Positions 27,148 to 35,542 of a stretch of DNA of 64,000 nt are shown here, one piece after another (position 1 is the first letter of the stretch; each line of letters opens with the position of its first letter). Origin of the DNA: Zoogloeaceae bacterium G21618-S1 (lineage in GTDB: Bacteria; Pseudomonadota; Gammaproteobacteria; Burkholderiales; Rhodocyclaceae); the NCBI GenBank assembly GCA_027214125.1, contig JAPWHF010000001.1, positions 365,461-429,460 on the forward strand. The letters are read 5' to 3'. The notes under the pieces were generated by a model that ran no database searches, had not been told where the DNA came from, and was given only the letters and a program-made list of their open reading frames with translations. The position numbers were made by a program, and so were the translations under genes.

Positions 27148-27483
27148 TTATTTGCTTGCTGGAACCGGCCCGAGCCCGGCGGCGGTACACACCGCGCGGT
27201 GCATCTTGCCCAACACCTTCACCGACACATCGGCACGCGGAAACACCCGGCAGGCGAGCACGCAGCGGCGGGCCTGATCGTCCTCGCTGACATGCTGGCG
27301 GCTCATGACACCCGCGGTGAAATCGCCACTCGTGACCTGCACCTTGCACACGCCGCAGCCACCGCCCCGACACCCCAGCGGAATGCCGCGTCGACCGCTG
27401 CGCGCCATGGCGACGAGCAGCGATTCATGCTCGCCGCAGTCGTAGCGCTCGCCGGTCTCTTCGATGAGAACCTGGTGTGACAT
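27148..27483 (-). CDS. dmpQ: 2Fe-2S ferredoxin, XylT/DmpQ type
   Basis: This 111-residue plant-type ferredoxin has its cluster cysteines in LGCRGGGCGVCKVQV and RCVLACRVFPRAD. The start at 27483 has AGGAGG 6 bp upstream. Ferredoxins of this type reactivate catechol 2,3-dioxygenase by re-reducing its iron, and the gene is directly followed (22 bp) by the dioxygenase gene. It is the first gene of the sigma-54-dependent operon; in the classical dmp operon it sits after P5, so gene order here differs. Confidence 0.93.
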   Translation of the reverse strand: MSHQVLIEETGERYDCGEHESLLVAMARSGRRGIPLGCRGGGCGVCKVQVTSGDFTAGVMSRQHVSEDDQARRCVLACRVFPRADVSVKVLGKMHRAVCTAAGLGPVPASK

Positions 27484-27561
27484 GGTGTCGCCTCCTGTCT
27501 GACGTTCTTGTCGACCGGGCGCTTGCATCAAGTTTTTTGATCGCGCCCTCAGCCTCTTTAA

Positions 27562-27577
27562 TGCAGGGGCCATGCCA
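27562..27577 (-). promoter_or_regulatory. Sigma-54 promoter of the phenol hydroxylase operon
   Basis: On the minus strand the site reads TGGCATGGCCCCTGCA, with GG and GC at the obligatory -24/-12 spacing (consensus TGGCAC-N5-TTGCA; two mismatches). Transcription would start near 27551, about 70 bp ahead of the ferredoxin start. It is placed downstream of the activator sites at 27676-27729. Confidence 0.82.
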
Positions 27578-27675
27578 GTAAGCACAAGTGCTTGTTTATG
27601 CTTGATTTAGTCATTTTTCCGAGCCTTCCCCGGCCGCCCGACGCCTGACACTTTGGGTTTCAGGGCCGGCGCGGG

Positions 27676-27690
27676 TGACAAAATGGTCAA
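27676..27690 (-). promoter_or_regulatory. Probable activator site, proximal UAS
   Basis: On the minus strand it reads TTGACCATTTTGTCA, an imperfect palindrome (TGAC-N6-GTCA). Its centre lies about 132 bp upstream of the predicted start point, where DmpR/XylR-family enhancers are expected. Confidence 0.6.
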
Positions 27691-27717
27691 GCTGCAGCGC
27701 AACAAAACCCCGGTGGA

Positions 27718-27729
27718 TCAATCACTTGA
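27718..27729 (-). promoter_or_regulatory. Probable activator site, distal UAS
   Basis: The palindrome TCAA-GTGA-TTGA (minus strand) has its centre about 172 bp upstream of the predicted start point and about 40 bp from the proximal site. Paired sites at this distance are typical for DmpR-type activators. Confidence 0.55.
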
Positions 27730-27744
27730 GGGGGCACGCAGGCA

Positions 27745-27773
27745 AGAAAAAAGGCCGATCGGTGTCGGCCTTT
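27745..27773 (-). terminator. Terminator of the DmpR-type regulator gene
   Basis: Stem AAAGGCCGA / TCGGCCTTT (27750-27773) with a 6-nt loop; on the minus strand it continues into a run of six T residues. It lies 25 bp after the regulator stop codon. Confidence 0.85.
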
Positions 27774-27797
27774 GCGGGGGGATGCGCGGGCGCGTGC

Positions 27798-29477
27798 TCA
27801 GTCGTCGCCGCGCTTGAGGCGATAGGCCAGCTGGCGGCGGGTAATGCCGAGCGCGCGTGCCGCATGGGTCAGGTTGCCATCGGCACGCGCGACCGCCAGG
27901 TCGATCAGGCGCCGCTCGTGCTCGTTGAGATTGAAGCTGCCCTTGTCGAGCAACTGCCCGCACAGGCGATTGCGACCGGCCTCGTCCTGGTTGCACACCA
28001 CGCCGTACGGATCAACCTCGGCGCCGGTCTCGGCTGCGGCGGGCGGCTCGGCAAACAGGTGCTCGACTTCAATCTGCCCGCCCTCCGGCGCGAGCAGCAC
28101 ACCGCGCTCGACGAGGTTCTCGAGCTCGCGCACATTGCCCGACCAGCGATTGGCCAGCAAGGCGCGCATGGCCTTGTCAGTGAGCCCTTCGAGCCGCTTG
28201 CCGTAGCTCTTCTCGTACTTGGCAATGAGCGCCTTGGCCAGTTGCGGAATGTCGCCCGGGCGCTCGCGAAGGGGCGGGATGGTGACCGGGTAGGTGCATA
28301 GCCGGTAGTAGAGGTCGGCGCGAAAGCGCCCCTCGGCGATGGCCTTGGGCAGATCCACATTGGTGGCGGCCACCAGGCGCACGTCGATCTTGCGGATCTG
28401 GTGGTCGCCGAGCCGCTCCACCTCGCCGGTCTGCAGCACCCGCAGCAGCTTGACCTGCGCCGCCAGCGGCAGGTCGCCCACCTCATCGAGGAACAGCGTG
28501 CCGCCGGCGGCACGCTCGAAGCGTCCGGGCCGTGCGTGCTGGGCGCCGGTAAATGCGCCCTTCTCGACCCCGAACAACTCCGATTCGATCAGGTCGTGGG
28601 GGATGGCGCCGCAGTTGATGGCCATGAAGGGGCCGCTCGCGCGTTCGCTGTGGTCATGCATCCAGCGCGCGAACATCTCCTTGCCCACGCCGGTCTCGCC
28701 GAGCAGCAACACGTTGATGGGGCTGTCGGCGGCCTTGCGGACGAGGTCGAAGGCGGTCCGAAAGCCTGGCGAGCTGCCCACCAGCTCGCCTTCCTTGCTC
28801 GCCGGACCACGCACATGACCGCGCAACTGGGCGAGCTCGTCTTCGAGGCGCCGCATGGGGTAGGAGTTCGGACTCTGGCGGAAGTAGTCGAGGTAACCGT
28901 CGTTCGGGTCCCAGGCCTCGGCCGGCTTGCCGACGAGCTTGCAGGCGGCATCGCCGCGCCCGACGCAGCTGACTTCGCGGAACACGATGAAGCGCTTGAA
29001 GAACTGGCTGGTATACCCAGACGCGTAACCGACGATGGTCCAGCACACCGCGTCGTCACCGATACCGAAGTGCTGGATGTGCGACTCGGCCTCCCAGGTG
29101 TTCTCCAGCAACACCTCGCCGAAGAAGATGCCCTTCTCCCAGTCGATCTCTTTCTTGGTGATGGTCGGCTTCACCATGCCCTCGAAGGCATGCAGCTCGG
29201 GGCCGATGTTGAACACGTCGTAGGGGTCGCCCTCGCCGATCAGCGAGCGCGCCAGCTCGGCATCCTGCTGGCCGGCGCCGAAACCCATCCGGATCAGCAC
29301 GCCGCGTGCGCCGTGTTCGCCAAGGGCGTCGAACAGTTCGCGCCGCATGTGGCCCATGGCCTTGGCGTGCAGAAGCAGCATGCGGTTCTCGTCGAGCCAG
29401 ATCTGCCCGGCGTCGATGTTGAAACGCAGGCGCGAACGCAGGTTGAACTGTTCGATGAGTTTCTGTTCGGCCATCAT
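27798..29477 (-). CDS. dmpR: Sigma-54-dependent phenol-sensing activator, DmpR/XylR type
   Basis: This is a 559-residue activator. An N-terminal sensor with an activator-XylR/V4R domain (about 20-200; [40 protein letters not shown]) is followed by a linker, an AAA+ domain (Walker [15 protein letters not shown] loop for sigma-54 contact) and a C-terminal Fis-type helix-turn-helix ([20 protein letters not shown]). In this family a phenolic effector relieves repression by the sensor. One sensor cysteine typical of DmpR (YACAYSS) is serine here (YASGYTS). The start is ATG 29477 or 29474; GGAGA lies just ahead. It is encoded upstream of and in line with its likely target operon. Confidence 0.93.
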   Translation of the reverse strand: MMAEQKLIEQFNLRSRLRFNIDAGQIWLDENRMLLLHAKAMGHMRRELFDALGEHGARGVLIRMGFGAGQQDAELARSLIGEGDPYDVFNIGPELHAFEGMVKPTITKKEIDWEKGIFFGEVLLENTWEAESHIQHFGIGDDAVCWTIVGYASGYTSQFFKRFIVFREVSCVGRGDAACKLVGKPAEAWDPNDGYLDYFRQSPNSYPMRRLEDELAQLRGHVRGPASKEGELVGSSPGFRTAFDLVRKAADSPINVLLLGETGVGKEMFARWMHDHSERASGPFMAINCGAIPHDLIESELFGVEKGAFTGAQHARPGRFERAAGGTLFLDEVGDLPLAAQVKLLRVLQTGEVERLGDHQIRKIDVRLVAATNVDLPKAIAEGRFRADLYYRLCTYPVTIPPLRERPGDIPQLAKALIAKYEKSYGKRLEGLTDKAMRALLANRWSGNVRELENLVERGVLLAPEGGQIEVEHLFAEPPAAAETGAEVDPYGVVCNQDEAGRNRLCGQLLDKGSFNLNEHERRLIDLAVARADGNLTHAARALGITRRQLAYRLKRGDD

Positions 29478-29576
29478 GTCTCCACGCAGCTTCGGGCGAG
29501 CCACTTGTACGCACTCTACCCCAGCGAGCACACGAGACGCGTGTGCATCGCCCGGCGCCCGCCAACAATGCCCCGA

Positions 29577-30593
29577 TCAGTCGGCGTGGTTCATCAGCCG
29601 GGCGAACATTTCGCGCGCGGCCAGATCCTGCGCCGAGCCCCGCGCCAGCATGTCGCGCCCGGTAAAGGCCGCGTCGATCTCCAGCCAGTCGGCCTCGGTC
29701 AGGTACTGCCGGGCTGCCGGCAACACCACTTTTTCCTCGGTGTTGAGGTGCTGCCACTGGGCGTCGACCAGCACATCGATCGCCTCGGCCAGCGCCTGCA
29801 GGCAGGCGCCACCAGCCGGCATCCGGCACTGTGCCAGCCGCGCTTCAATCCGCGCGAGCTGCTCGGGCCCGACACGATGCTCGGCGCTGAGCGTGTCGAG
29901 CGTGGTGTCAAGGGCATCGGTGCGCGCACGCAGGCGGGCGAACAAAAAGCGGTCCTCCTTCGGATGGTGCAGCCGGTCGGGAAACTCGGCCAGATAGCAC
30001 AGCAACTGGGCAAGAAAGCCTAACTCGACCGGCTCGCCGTTGCGCGCGCGCATGGCGGCGGCGCGCAGGCCCTGATTGACAGCGGCGATGGCGCGGTGCT
30101 CGTCCTTGATGATGGCAATCACCCGATCCGCCGCCGCGCTGCGCACATTGGACTCGACCGTAGCCACCAGCACCGGGATCGCCGCGTGCGTCAGCACCTT
30201 GTGGGTGTGCGAACCGAGCAACATGGCCTTGATGCCACGCTGACCATGCGAGGCCATGAAGATCAGGTCGCAGCCGCGCTCCTGCGCCACCTCGAGGATC
30301 ACCTCGTAGGCGCGCCGCCCGGTGCGCACCACAGCCTCGCACTCGACCCCGGCACCGGCCGCCGCGGCACGCGCCTTGGCGAGGATGGCGCTGGCAGGCC
30401 CGGCGGCGGCCTCGGCGAAGGCGTCGGGCGCCACCGTGCGGGCAAGCGCGCCCTCGCCGGTGGCGGCATAGTCCTCGCGCATGGAGAAAAAGCTGATGCG
30501 TGCGCCCAGCGTGCCGGCGAACTGCACCGCCTGGGTCACCAGCGTGGTGGCCAGTTCCGAGCCATCAAGCGGTACGAGCAGATGTCGGTACAT
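29577..30593 (-). CDS. Universal stress protein domain fused to a hemerythrin-like domain
   Basis: This is a 338-residue fusion. Residues about 1-145 form a UspA domain (MYRHLLVPLDGSELATTLV, and the ATP-loop-like GSHTHKVLTHAAIPVLV). Residues about 160-300 form an HHE/hemerythrin-like helical domain with metal-ligand candidates in IIKDEHRAIAAV, RLHHPKEDRFLF and QWQHLNTEEKVVLP. The start at 30593 has GGAG 8 bp upstream; an earlier ATG lies inside the RND gene. It overlaps the RND gene by 29 bp and is the last gene of the DUF1302/DUF1329/RND operon. A sensing or protective role toward oxygen, NO or iron is possible; no function is established for this architecture here. Confidence 0.85.
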   Translation of the reverse strand: MYRHLLVPLDGSELATTLVTQAVQFAGTLGARISFFSMREDYAATGEGALARTVAPDAFAEAAAGPASAILAKARAAAAGAGVECEAVVRTGRRAYEVILEVAQERGCDLIFMASHGQRGIKAMLLGSHTHKVLTHAAIPVLVATVESNVRSAAADRVIAIIKDEHRAIAAVNQGLRAAAMRARNGEPVELGFLAQLLCYLAEFPDRLHHPKEDRFLFARLRARTDALDTTLDTLSAEHRVGPEQLARIEARLAQCRMPAGGACLQALAEAIDVLVDAQWQHLNTEEKVVLPAARQYLTEADWLEIDAAFTGRDMLARGSAQDLAAREMFARLMNHAD

Positions 30594-33000
30594 GGTCCGT
30601 CTCCATGGATGCAAGGGCGTGACGCTGCGTCGGGCGCAGCAGGAAGTGGCTCAGCGCCGGCAGCAGGATGAGCGCACCGAGCATGTTCCACACAAACATG
30701 AAGGCCAGCAGCACGCCCATGTCGGCCTGGAACTTGATGGGCGAGAACACCCAGGTGGCCACCGCAATGCCCAGCGTGATGCCGGTCAGCACCACCACCT
30801 TGCCGGTGAACAACAGCGCCTTGTAGTAGGCCACCGACAGGCGTTCACCGGCACGCAGATGCGCCATCGTCACGGTCATCACATACAGGGCGTAATCGAC
30901 CCCGATGCCCACGCCGAGCGCGATGACCGGCAGCGTCGCGACCTTCACGCCGATGTTGAGCGCCACCATCAGCGCCTCGCACAGCACCGAAGTCAGCATC
31001 AGCGGCACGATGGCGCACACCACCGCCCGCCAGGAACGGAAGGTGACGAAGGCCAGCACGACCACCGCCGCATACACCAGCATCAGCATCTGCACATTGG
31101 CCTTGCGCACCACGATGTTGGTGGCCGCCTCGATACCGGCGTTGCCGGCGGCGTTGAGAAATTTCAGGTCTGCGGTGTTGTATCGCGCCGCAAAGGCCTC
31201 GACCGTATCGACCACCGCGGTGAGGGAGTCGGCCTTGTGGTCCTTGAGGTAGGCAAACACCGTCAGCAGGTCGCAGTTCTGGTTGAACATCTCGCGCGGT
31301 GCACGAACGATGATCGAGTTGAGCATGTCTTGCGAGCGCGGGATCTCATACCACTTGAGGCTGCCCTCGTTCATGCCGGCGTTGGCCATCTTGGCCAGCC
31401 CGGCCAGCGAGGCCGTGCTCTCGACGCCGGGCAACTGGCGCAACTGCTGCTCCAACGCATCGACCGACAACAAGGTGTTGTAGTGGGCGCAGGCATATTG
31501 CGGCGTACGCACCATCACCACGTAGACATCGCTGCTGGCGGCGTAGCTGGAGACGATGAAGGCGTTGTCGCGGTTGTAGCGCGACTCGGGGCGCAGCTCG
31601 GGCGCGCCGCTGTCGGTGTCGCCGATCTTGAGCTGAAAGCTCATCGCCAGCCCGCCCGCCCCCATCACCAGAGCCACCACCACCGCCACGCTGGCCCATT
31701 TGCGCCGGGTGAACAAATCGAGAAAGGCCCAGAACGGGTGCTTGCGATGCGCGCCGTCCGCCGCGTCGCTGACCTCGGCCCGAAGGCTGCGCTGCGCCGC
31801 CTCGGCGCTGACCCCGGTAAAGGACAGCAAAATCGGCAACAGCACCAGGTTGGTGAAGATGAGCACCGCCACGCCGATACTGGCAGTGACAGCCAGATCC
31901 TGGATGACCTGGATCTGGATCACCATCAGCACCGCAAAGCCAACCGCGTCGGCCAGCAGCGCCGTCATGCCGGCCAGAAACAGGCGGCGGAAGGTGAAGC
32001 GCGCGGCCACCAGCTTGTGCGTTCCGCGACCGATGTCTTGCATGATGCCGTTCATCTTCTGCGCGCCATGGCTCATGCCGATGGCGAACACCAGGAAGGG
32101 CACGAGCACCGAATAGGGATCGAGCTCATAGCCCAGCGTCGGCAGCAAGCCGAGCAGCCACACCACGGCGACCATCGAACAAATCACCACCAGCGCGGTG
32201 CTGCGCAGGCAGCGGGTGTACCAGTAGAGCACCGAGGTGCAGATGGCGATGGCAATGGCGAAAAACACCAATACCTGCAGCATGCCCTCGATGAGATCGC
32301 CCACCAGCTTGGCAAAGCCGGTGATGTGGATGCGAATACCATCCCCCTCGTAGCGGGCGCGCAGATCCTCGAGTTTCTGCGCGAAGGCGTGGTAGTCGAT
32401 ACGCTCGCCCGTGGCCTCGCGCAGCGGCACCAACACGATGCTCGACTTGTAGTCGGCCGCGACGAGCTGGCCGATCTCGCCGGAGCGTTCGACATTCAGG
32501 CGCACGGTCTCGAGGTCTTGCGGCGTACCGCTGTAGCCGTCGGGGATGACCGGCCCGCCGTCGAGCCCGTCTTCGGTGACGCCGGTCCAGCGCACCGCCG
32601 GCGTCCACAGCGACTTCATGAAGGGGCGGTCGACGCCGGGGAAGAGAAACAGCGCGTCGTTGATCTTGCGCACCGTCTCCAGATAGCGGGCGTCGAAGAT
32701 CGTGCCGTCGGTGCGCTCAACGGCAATGCGCAGGGTGTTGCCCATGCCCGAGAGCTGGTCGCGATTGTCGAGAAAGTTGGCGATGTAGGGATGCTTGGTG
32801 GGGATCATTTTCTCGAACGCCGCATTGAGCGACAGCCCGAAGGCCTGATACCCCAGCACCAGGGTGATCATCAGGCAAATAAAAACGATGACACGCCGGT
32901 GGTTGAACAGCAGCCGCTCACCGAAAGAGCCGGAGCCGAGGTCGAAGTCGGCCAGGTCGCGCACGACCTCGCCGGTATCTGCCGTTGGCATATGACTCAT
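30565..33000 (-). CDS. RND/MMPL superfamily transporter
   Basis: This 811-residue hydrophobe/amphiphile transporter has two repeats of one plus five membrane segments and large periplasmic loops. It has an N-terminal membrane anchor (RRVIVFICLMITLVLGYQAF), ALGVGIGVDYALYVMTVTMA in the C-terminal membrane domain and GMSHGAQKMNGIMQDIGRG in the N-terminal one. The start overlaps the YCF48-like gene by 4 bp, showing tight coupling. It is a paralogue of the protein at 9387-11825 and occupies the same kind of gene neighbourhood, but in a different order. Substrate unknown; aromatics, their metabolites or lipids are candidates. Confidence 0.88.
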   Translation of the reverse strand: MSHMPTADTGEVVRDLADFDLGSGSFGERLLFNHRRVIVFICLMITLVLGYQAFGLSLNAAFEKMIPTKHPYIANFLDNRDQLSGMGNTLRIAVERTDGTIFDARYLETVRKINDALFLFPGVDRPFMKSLWTPAVRWTGVTEDGLDGGPVIPDGYSGTPQDLETVRLNVERSGEIGQLVAADYKSSIVLVPLREATGERIDYHAFAQKLEDLRARYEGDGIRIHITGFAKLVGDLIEGMLQVLVFFAIAIAICTSVLYWYTRCLRSTALVVICSMVAVVWLLGLLPTLGYELDPYSVLVPFLVFAIGMSHGAQKMNGIMQDIGRGTHKLVAARFTFRRLFLAGMTALLADAVGFAVLMVIQIQVIQDLAVTASIGVAVLIFTNLVLLPILLSFTGVSAEAAQRSLRAEVSDAADGAHRKHPFWAFLDLFTRRKWASVAVVVALVMGAGGLAMSFQLKIGDTDSGAPELRPESRYNRDNAFIVSSYAASSDVYVVMVRTPQYACAHYNTLLSVDALEQQLRQLPGVESTASLAGLAKMANAGMNEGSLKWYEIPRSQDMLNSIIVRAPREMFNQNCDLLTVFAYLKDHKADSLTAVVDTVEAFAARYNTADLKFLNAAGNAGIEAATNIVVRKANVQMLMLVYAAVVVLAFVTFRSWRAVVCAIVPLMLTSVLCEALMVALNIGVKVATLPVIALGVGIGVDYALYVMTVTMAHLRAGERLSVAYYKALLFTGKVVVLTGITLGIAVATWVFSPIKFQADMGVLLAFMFVWNMLGALILLPALSHFLLRPTQRHALASMETDHVPTSARTA

Positions 33001-34097
33001 TGCACACCTCCCGCCGTGGCGTCGAGATCCAGGCGATAGGGGCCGCGCAGGCTGGCCAGCACCAGCGCACCGTCGGCCGCCCGGACGAGGCCACTCACTC
33101 CTGCCACCGGCGCGGCGCCCGCCGCCCGCACGCCCTCGGTGGTGCCGCGATACAGGCGCCCGCCTTCGTCGACCAGCACAAAGCGCCCGTCGTCCAGGCG
33201 CAGCCCGGCGGTGAGCGTGGCCGCCTGGCCCAGTTCGAGCTGACGCCAGCTCGCGTCCGGCGCGTGCACCCAGGCATTGCCGCGCAGCCCGAAGGCCAGC
33301 AGGCGGTCCTTGCCCAGCGCCATGGCACCGAACCAGGTGCCCGGATAGTGGGACTCGAGGCGGCTGAAATGCTGCCCGCCATCGGTCGAGGCAAACAGTC
33401 GCCCCTGTTCGCCGGCGATCAGCAGGCCGTCGGCCGTGGGCACCACCGAATACAGATGACGCGCGCCGCTGTTCGGGATGCGGCGCATGGCGGCTCGCCA
33501 GGTCAGGCCACCATCCTCGGTCTCCAGCGCCAGACCATAGGCACCAACCACCCAGCCCTGTTTCTCGTTGGCAAAGTACAGCCCGAGTAGCGGCTTGTCG
33601 GGGCCGTCGCGCACCAGCAGCTCGGCATCGCGCATCAAACGCGCGGCCTCGTCGCTGCCCGCCGGCATCGCCCGCGCCTCGTCGATGGCCAGCGCGCCGA
33701 TCTGGCGCCCGTCGAGCTGACGCGACCAGGTCTCGCCGCCATCATCGGTGTTCAGCACCACGCCGGCATGGCCGATGGCCCAGCCGAGCGTTGCAGACAC
33801 GAAGTACACGCCGGTAAGCGCCACACTGGCCGGCACCGTCATCGCCTGGCGCCAGCTGCGTCCGTCATCGTCAGAGAGCAGCACGGTGCCCGACTCGCCC
33901 ACCGCAACCAGGCGCGGACCGGCGCTGGCAATGGCCAGCGTGACCGCGGTGGTGGCGCGTACGCTGTGCTGCGCAGGCCGTTCGAGCAGGTCGCCCACCG
34001 CCGCGGCGGTGGCTGCGACAACCGGAGAGCTCAAGCAGGTCAGGCTCACAGCGGCGGCCAGCAGGCCGCCCAGAATATGCCTCGGGGATCGGTTCAT
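32997..34097 (-). CDS. YCF48/BNR-repeat beta-propeller protein, exported
   Basis: This is a 366-residue protein with a Sec signal peptide (MNRSPRHILGGLLAAAVSLT to about VVAA). Asp-box-like repeats are SDDDGRSWRQ, TDDGGETWSR, TEDGGLTWRA and STDGGQHFSR, and the segment GWAIGHAGVVLNTDDGG is typical of YCF48-like proteins. The start at 34097 is preferred because the signal peptide begins there. It is the counterpart of the protein at 6980-7957. Its stop overlaps the RND start, so the two are probably made together. Confidence 0.82.
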   Translation of the reverse strand: MNRSPRHILGGLLAAAVSLTCLSSPVVAATAAAVGDLLERPAQHSVRATTAVTLAIASAGPRLVAVGESGTVLLSDDDGRSWRQAMTVPASVALTGVYFVSATLGWAIGHAGVVLNTDDGGETWSRQLDGRQIGALAIDEARAMPAGSDEAARLMRDAELLVRDGPDKPLLGLYFANEKQGWVVGAYGLALETEDGGLTWRAAMRRIPNSGARHLYSVVPTADGLLIAGEQGRLFASTDGGQHFSRLESHYPGTWFGAMALGKDRLLAFGLRGNAWVHAPDASWRQLELGQAATLTAGLRLDDGRFVLVDEGGRLYRGTTEGVRAAGAAPVAGVSGLVRAADGALVLASLRGPYRLDLDATAGGVQ

Positions 34098-34167
34098 GGT
34101 GTATTCAACCGGTTGAGCCGGCCGGCCCGATCGAGGCCGGCCGAGGGTGGTAATTTGGCCAGTGCGT

Positions 34168-35517
34168 TCAGCGCGATGCTTCCGCAGCCACGGCGTCACC
34201 GGTAAAGAAGGTCTCCGGCTTTCGTTCAACCGACTTGATGTATTCGCCATTGAGCGACTGCACCGAACTGAAGGTCTTGGCGTCGAGGTTGAAGATGGTG
34301 ACCGGCTTGATCAGCACCGCTGGCACGGTCGGCATGAAGAACGGGGTGACCTGCGAGGTGCGCCACAGCTTGCCCTCGGCGTCGTAACCATCCATCAGCA
34401 CCATCAGCCAGGTGTCTTCGTCGAAGTAGAAGGTGCGCTTGGGCACGGCATGACGCTTGCCCGGCGCCACGCTTGCCTCCACCGCCCACACCCGGTGCAG
34501 TTCCCAGCGCACGGTGTCCGGGTTGAGGTGGAATTTGGAGAATGCCTCTTCGTTCGGCACCGTCACCGCCTGGTTGGCGTTGTAGGGGATGTACATCTCG
34601 CGCTTGCCCACCAGCTTCCATTCGAAACGGTCGGGATGGCCCATGAAGCCCATGACTTCGTCGAAATAGTTGGCGCCCGAGGCGACGAAGTCCGGCGTGT
34701 CGTAGGCGACCGTCGGCGCGCGGCGCACGCGGCGCTGGCCGACCAGGTACTGCCAGGCCTGGCGCGGGGTGTCGGCGTCGATGCTGTCGTGAATCACCAG
34801 CGACTCGCCCTGCTTGAACGGCGGCGCGGTGGTATTGAAGCGCTGGATCCAGTACTTGCCGTTCCAGGTCTCGGCCGAGCCATCCTTGAAGTAGTACGGA
34901 TACTGGAAGGATTCGTCGATACGTGTCGCCAGCGTCTGCGTACCATCGGCCGTGCCGACCACGTTGCGTGCGCCGAGGTCTTGCGACTGCGGCTCGACGC
35001 GCAGCAGGTGATTCCAGATGATCTCGACACCGGTCTTCGGGATCGGGAAGGGAATGCCGCCATAGCAGCCCTCAAGCGACCTGCCCTCGGCGACCAGCTT
35101 GCAGTCGGTGGCGTTCTTCGCGGTGTTGTCATACACATACTTGGGCGCGACCGCCGTGCGGTGGGTCGGGTAGACGTCGATACGGAAGCTCTCCGGATAG
35201 CGCGTCATCAGCGCCATCGTGCCCTCGCTGAGTTTGTCCTTGTACTGCGCCATGTTCTTGGCGCTGATCGACATCACCGGTTTTTCGCCGGGGAACAGTA
35301 CCTTCGGCAGATCGCCGACCTTTTCGGCGCTGGTCGTGGGCGCCTTGCCCGTCCAGGCGGGGATCGAGCCGTCGGCATTGCCCGCCTTCTCGCCGCCGAG
35401 TGGGGTGAGCGACTGCCCCAGTTTCGCCGCTTCGTCGGCGCTCACCGCCGCACCGGCCGAGGTGGCCGCCAGACCCATCGCGATCGCGACCGCGAGCATT
35501 TTCTGTTGAATACGCAT
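34168..35517 (-). CDS. DUF1329 family exported protein (Sec signal)
   Basis: This 449-residue DUF1329 protein has a Sec-type signal peptide, MRIQQKMLAVAIAMGLAATS followed by AGAAVSADEAAKLGQ. This differs from the twin-arginine leaders of the two DUF1329 proteins in the left operon. The start at 35517 is preceded by AGGAGA. Internal segments such as YDNTAKNATDCKLVAEGRSL and CYGGIPFPIPKTGVEIIWNH are characteristic of the common subfamily. It lies 25 bp after the DUF1302 gene. The family is usually predicted to be periplasmic or outer-membrane-associated; function unknown. Confidence 0.88.
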   Translation of the reverse strand: MRIQQKMLAVAIAMGLAATSAGAAVSADEAAKLGQSLTPLGGEKAGNADGSIPAWTGKAPTTSAEKVGDLPKVLFPGEKPVMSISAKNMAQYKDKLSEGTMALMTRYPESFRIDVYPTHRTAVAPKYVYDNTAKNATDCKLVAEGRSLEGCYGGIPFPIPKTGVEIIWNHLLRVEPQSQDLGARNVVGTADGTQTLATRIDESFQYPYYFKDGSAETWNGKYWIQRFNTTAPPFKQGESLVIHDSIDADTPRQAWQYLVGQRRVRRAPTVAYDTPDFVASGANYFDEVMGFMGHPDRFEWKLVGKREMYIPYNANQAVTVPNEEAFSKFHLNPDTVRWELHRVWAVEASVAPGKRHAVPKRTFYFDEDTWLMVLMDGYDAEGKLWRTSQVTPFFMPTVPAVLIKPVTIFNLDAKTFSSVQSLNGEYIKSVERKPETFFTGDAVAAEASR

Positions 35518-35542
35518 GATGTCTCCTTGAATCCTCAACCGC

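Noticed and set aside
29528..29546. Hairpin GCACACG/CGTGTGC between the Usp-hemerythrin gene and the DmpR-type regulator
   Set aside because: No T-run on either strand and no matching element elsewhere; function not supportable.
30481..33039. An 850-codon open frame on the plus strand opposite the RND gene
   Set aside because: It is the antisense shadow of a membrane protein gene, rich in His/Gln/Arg, with no family resemblance.
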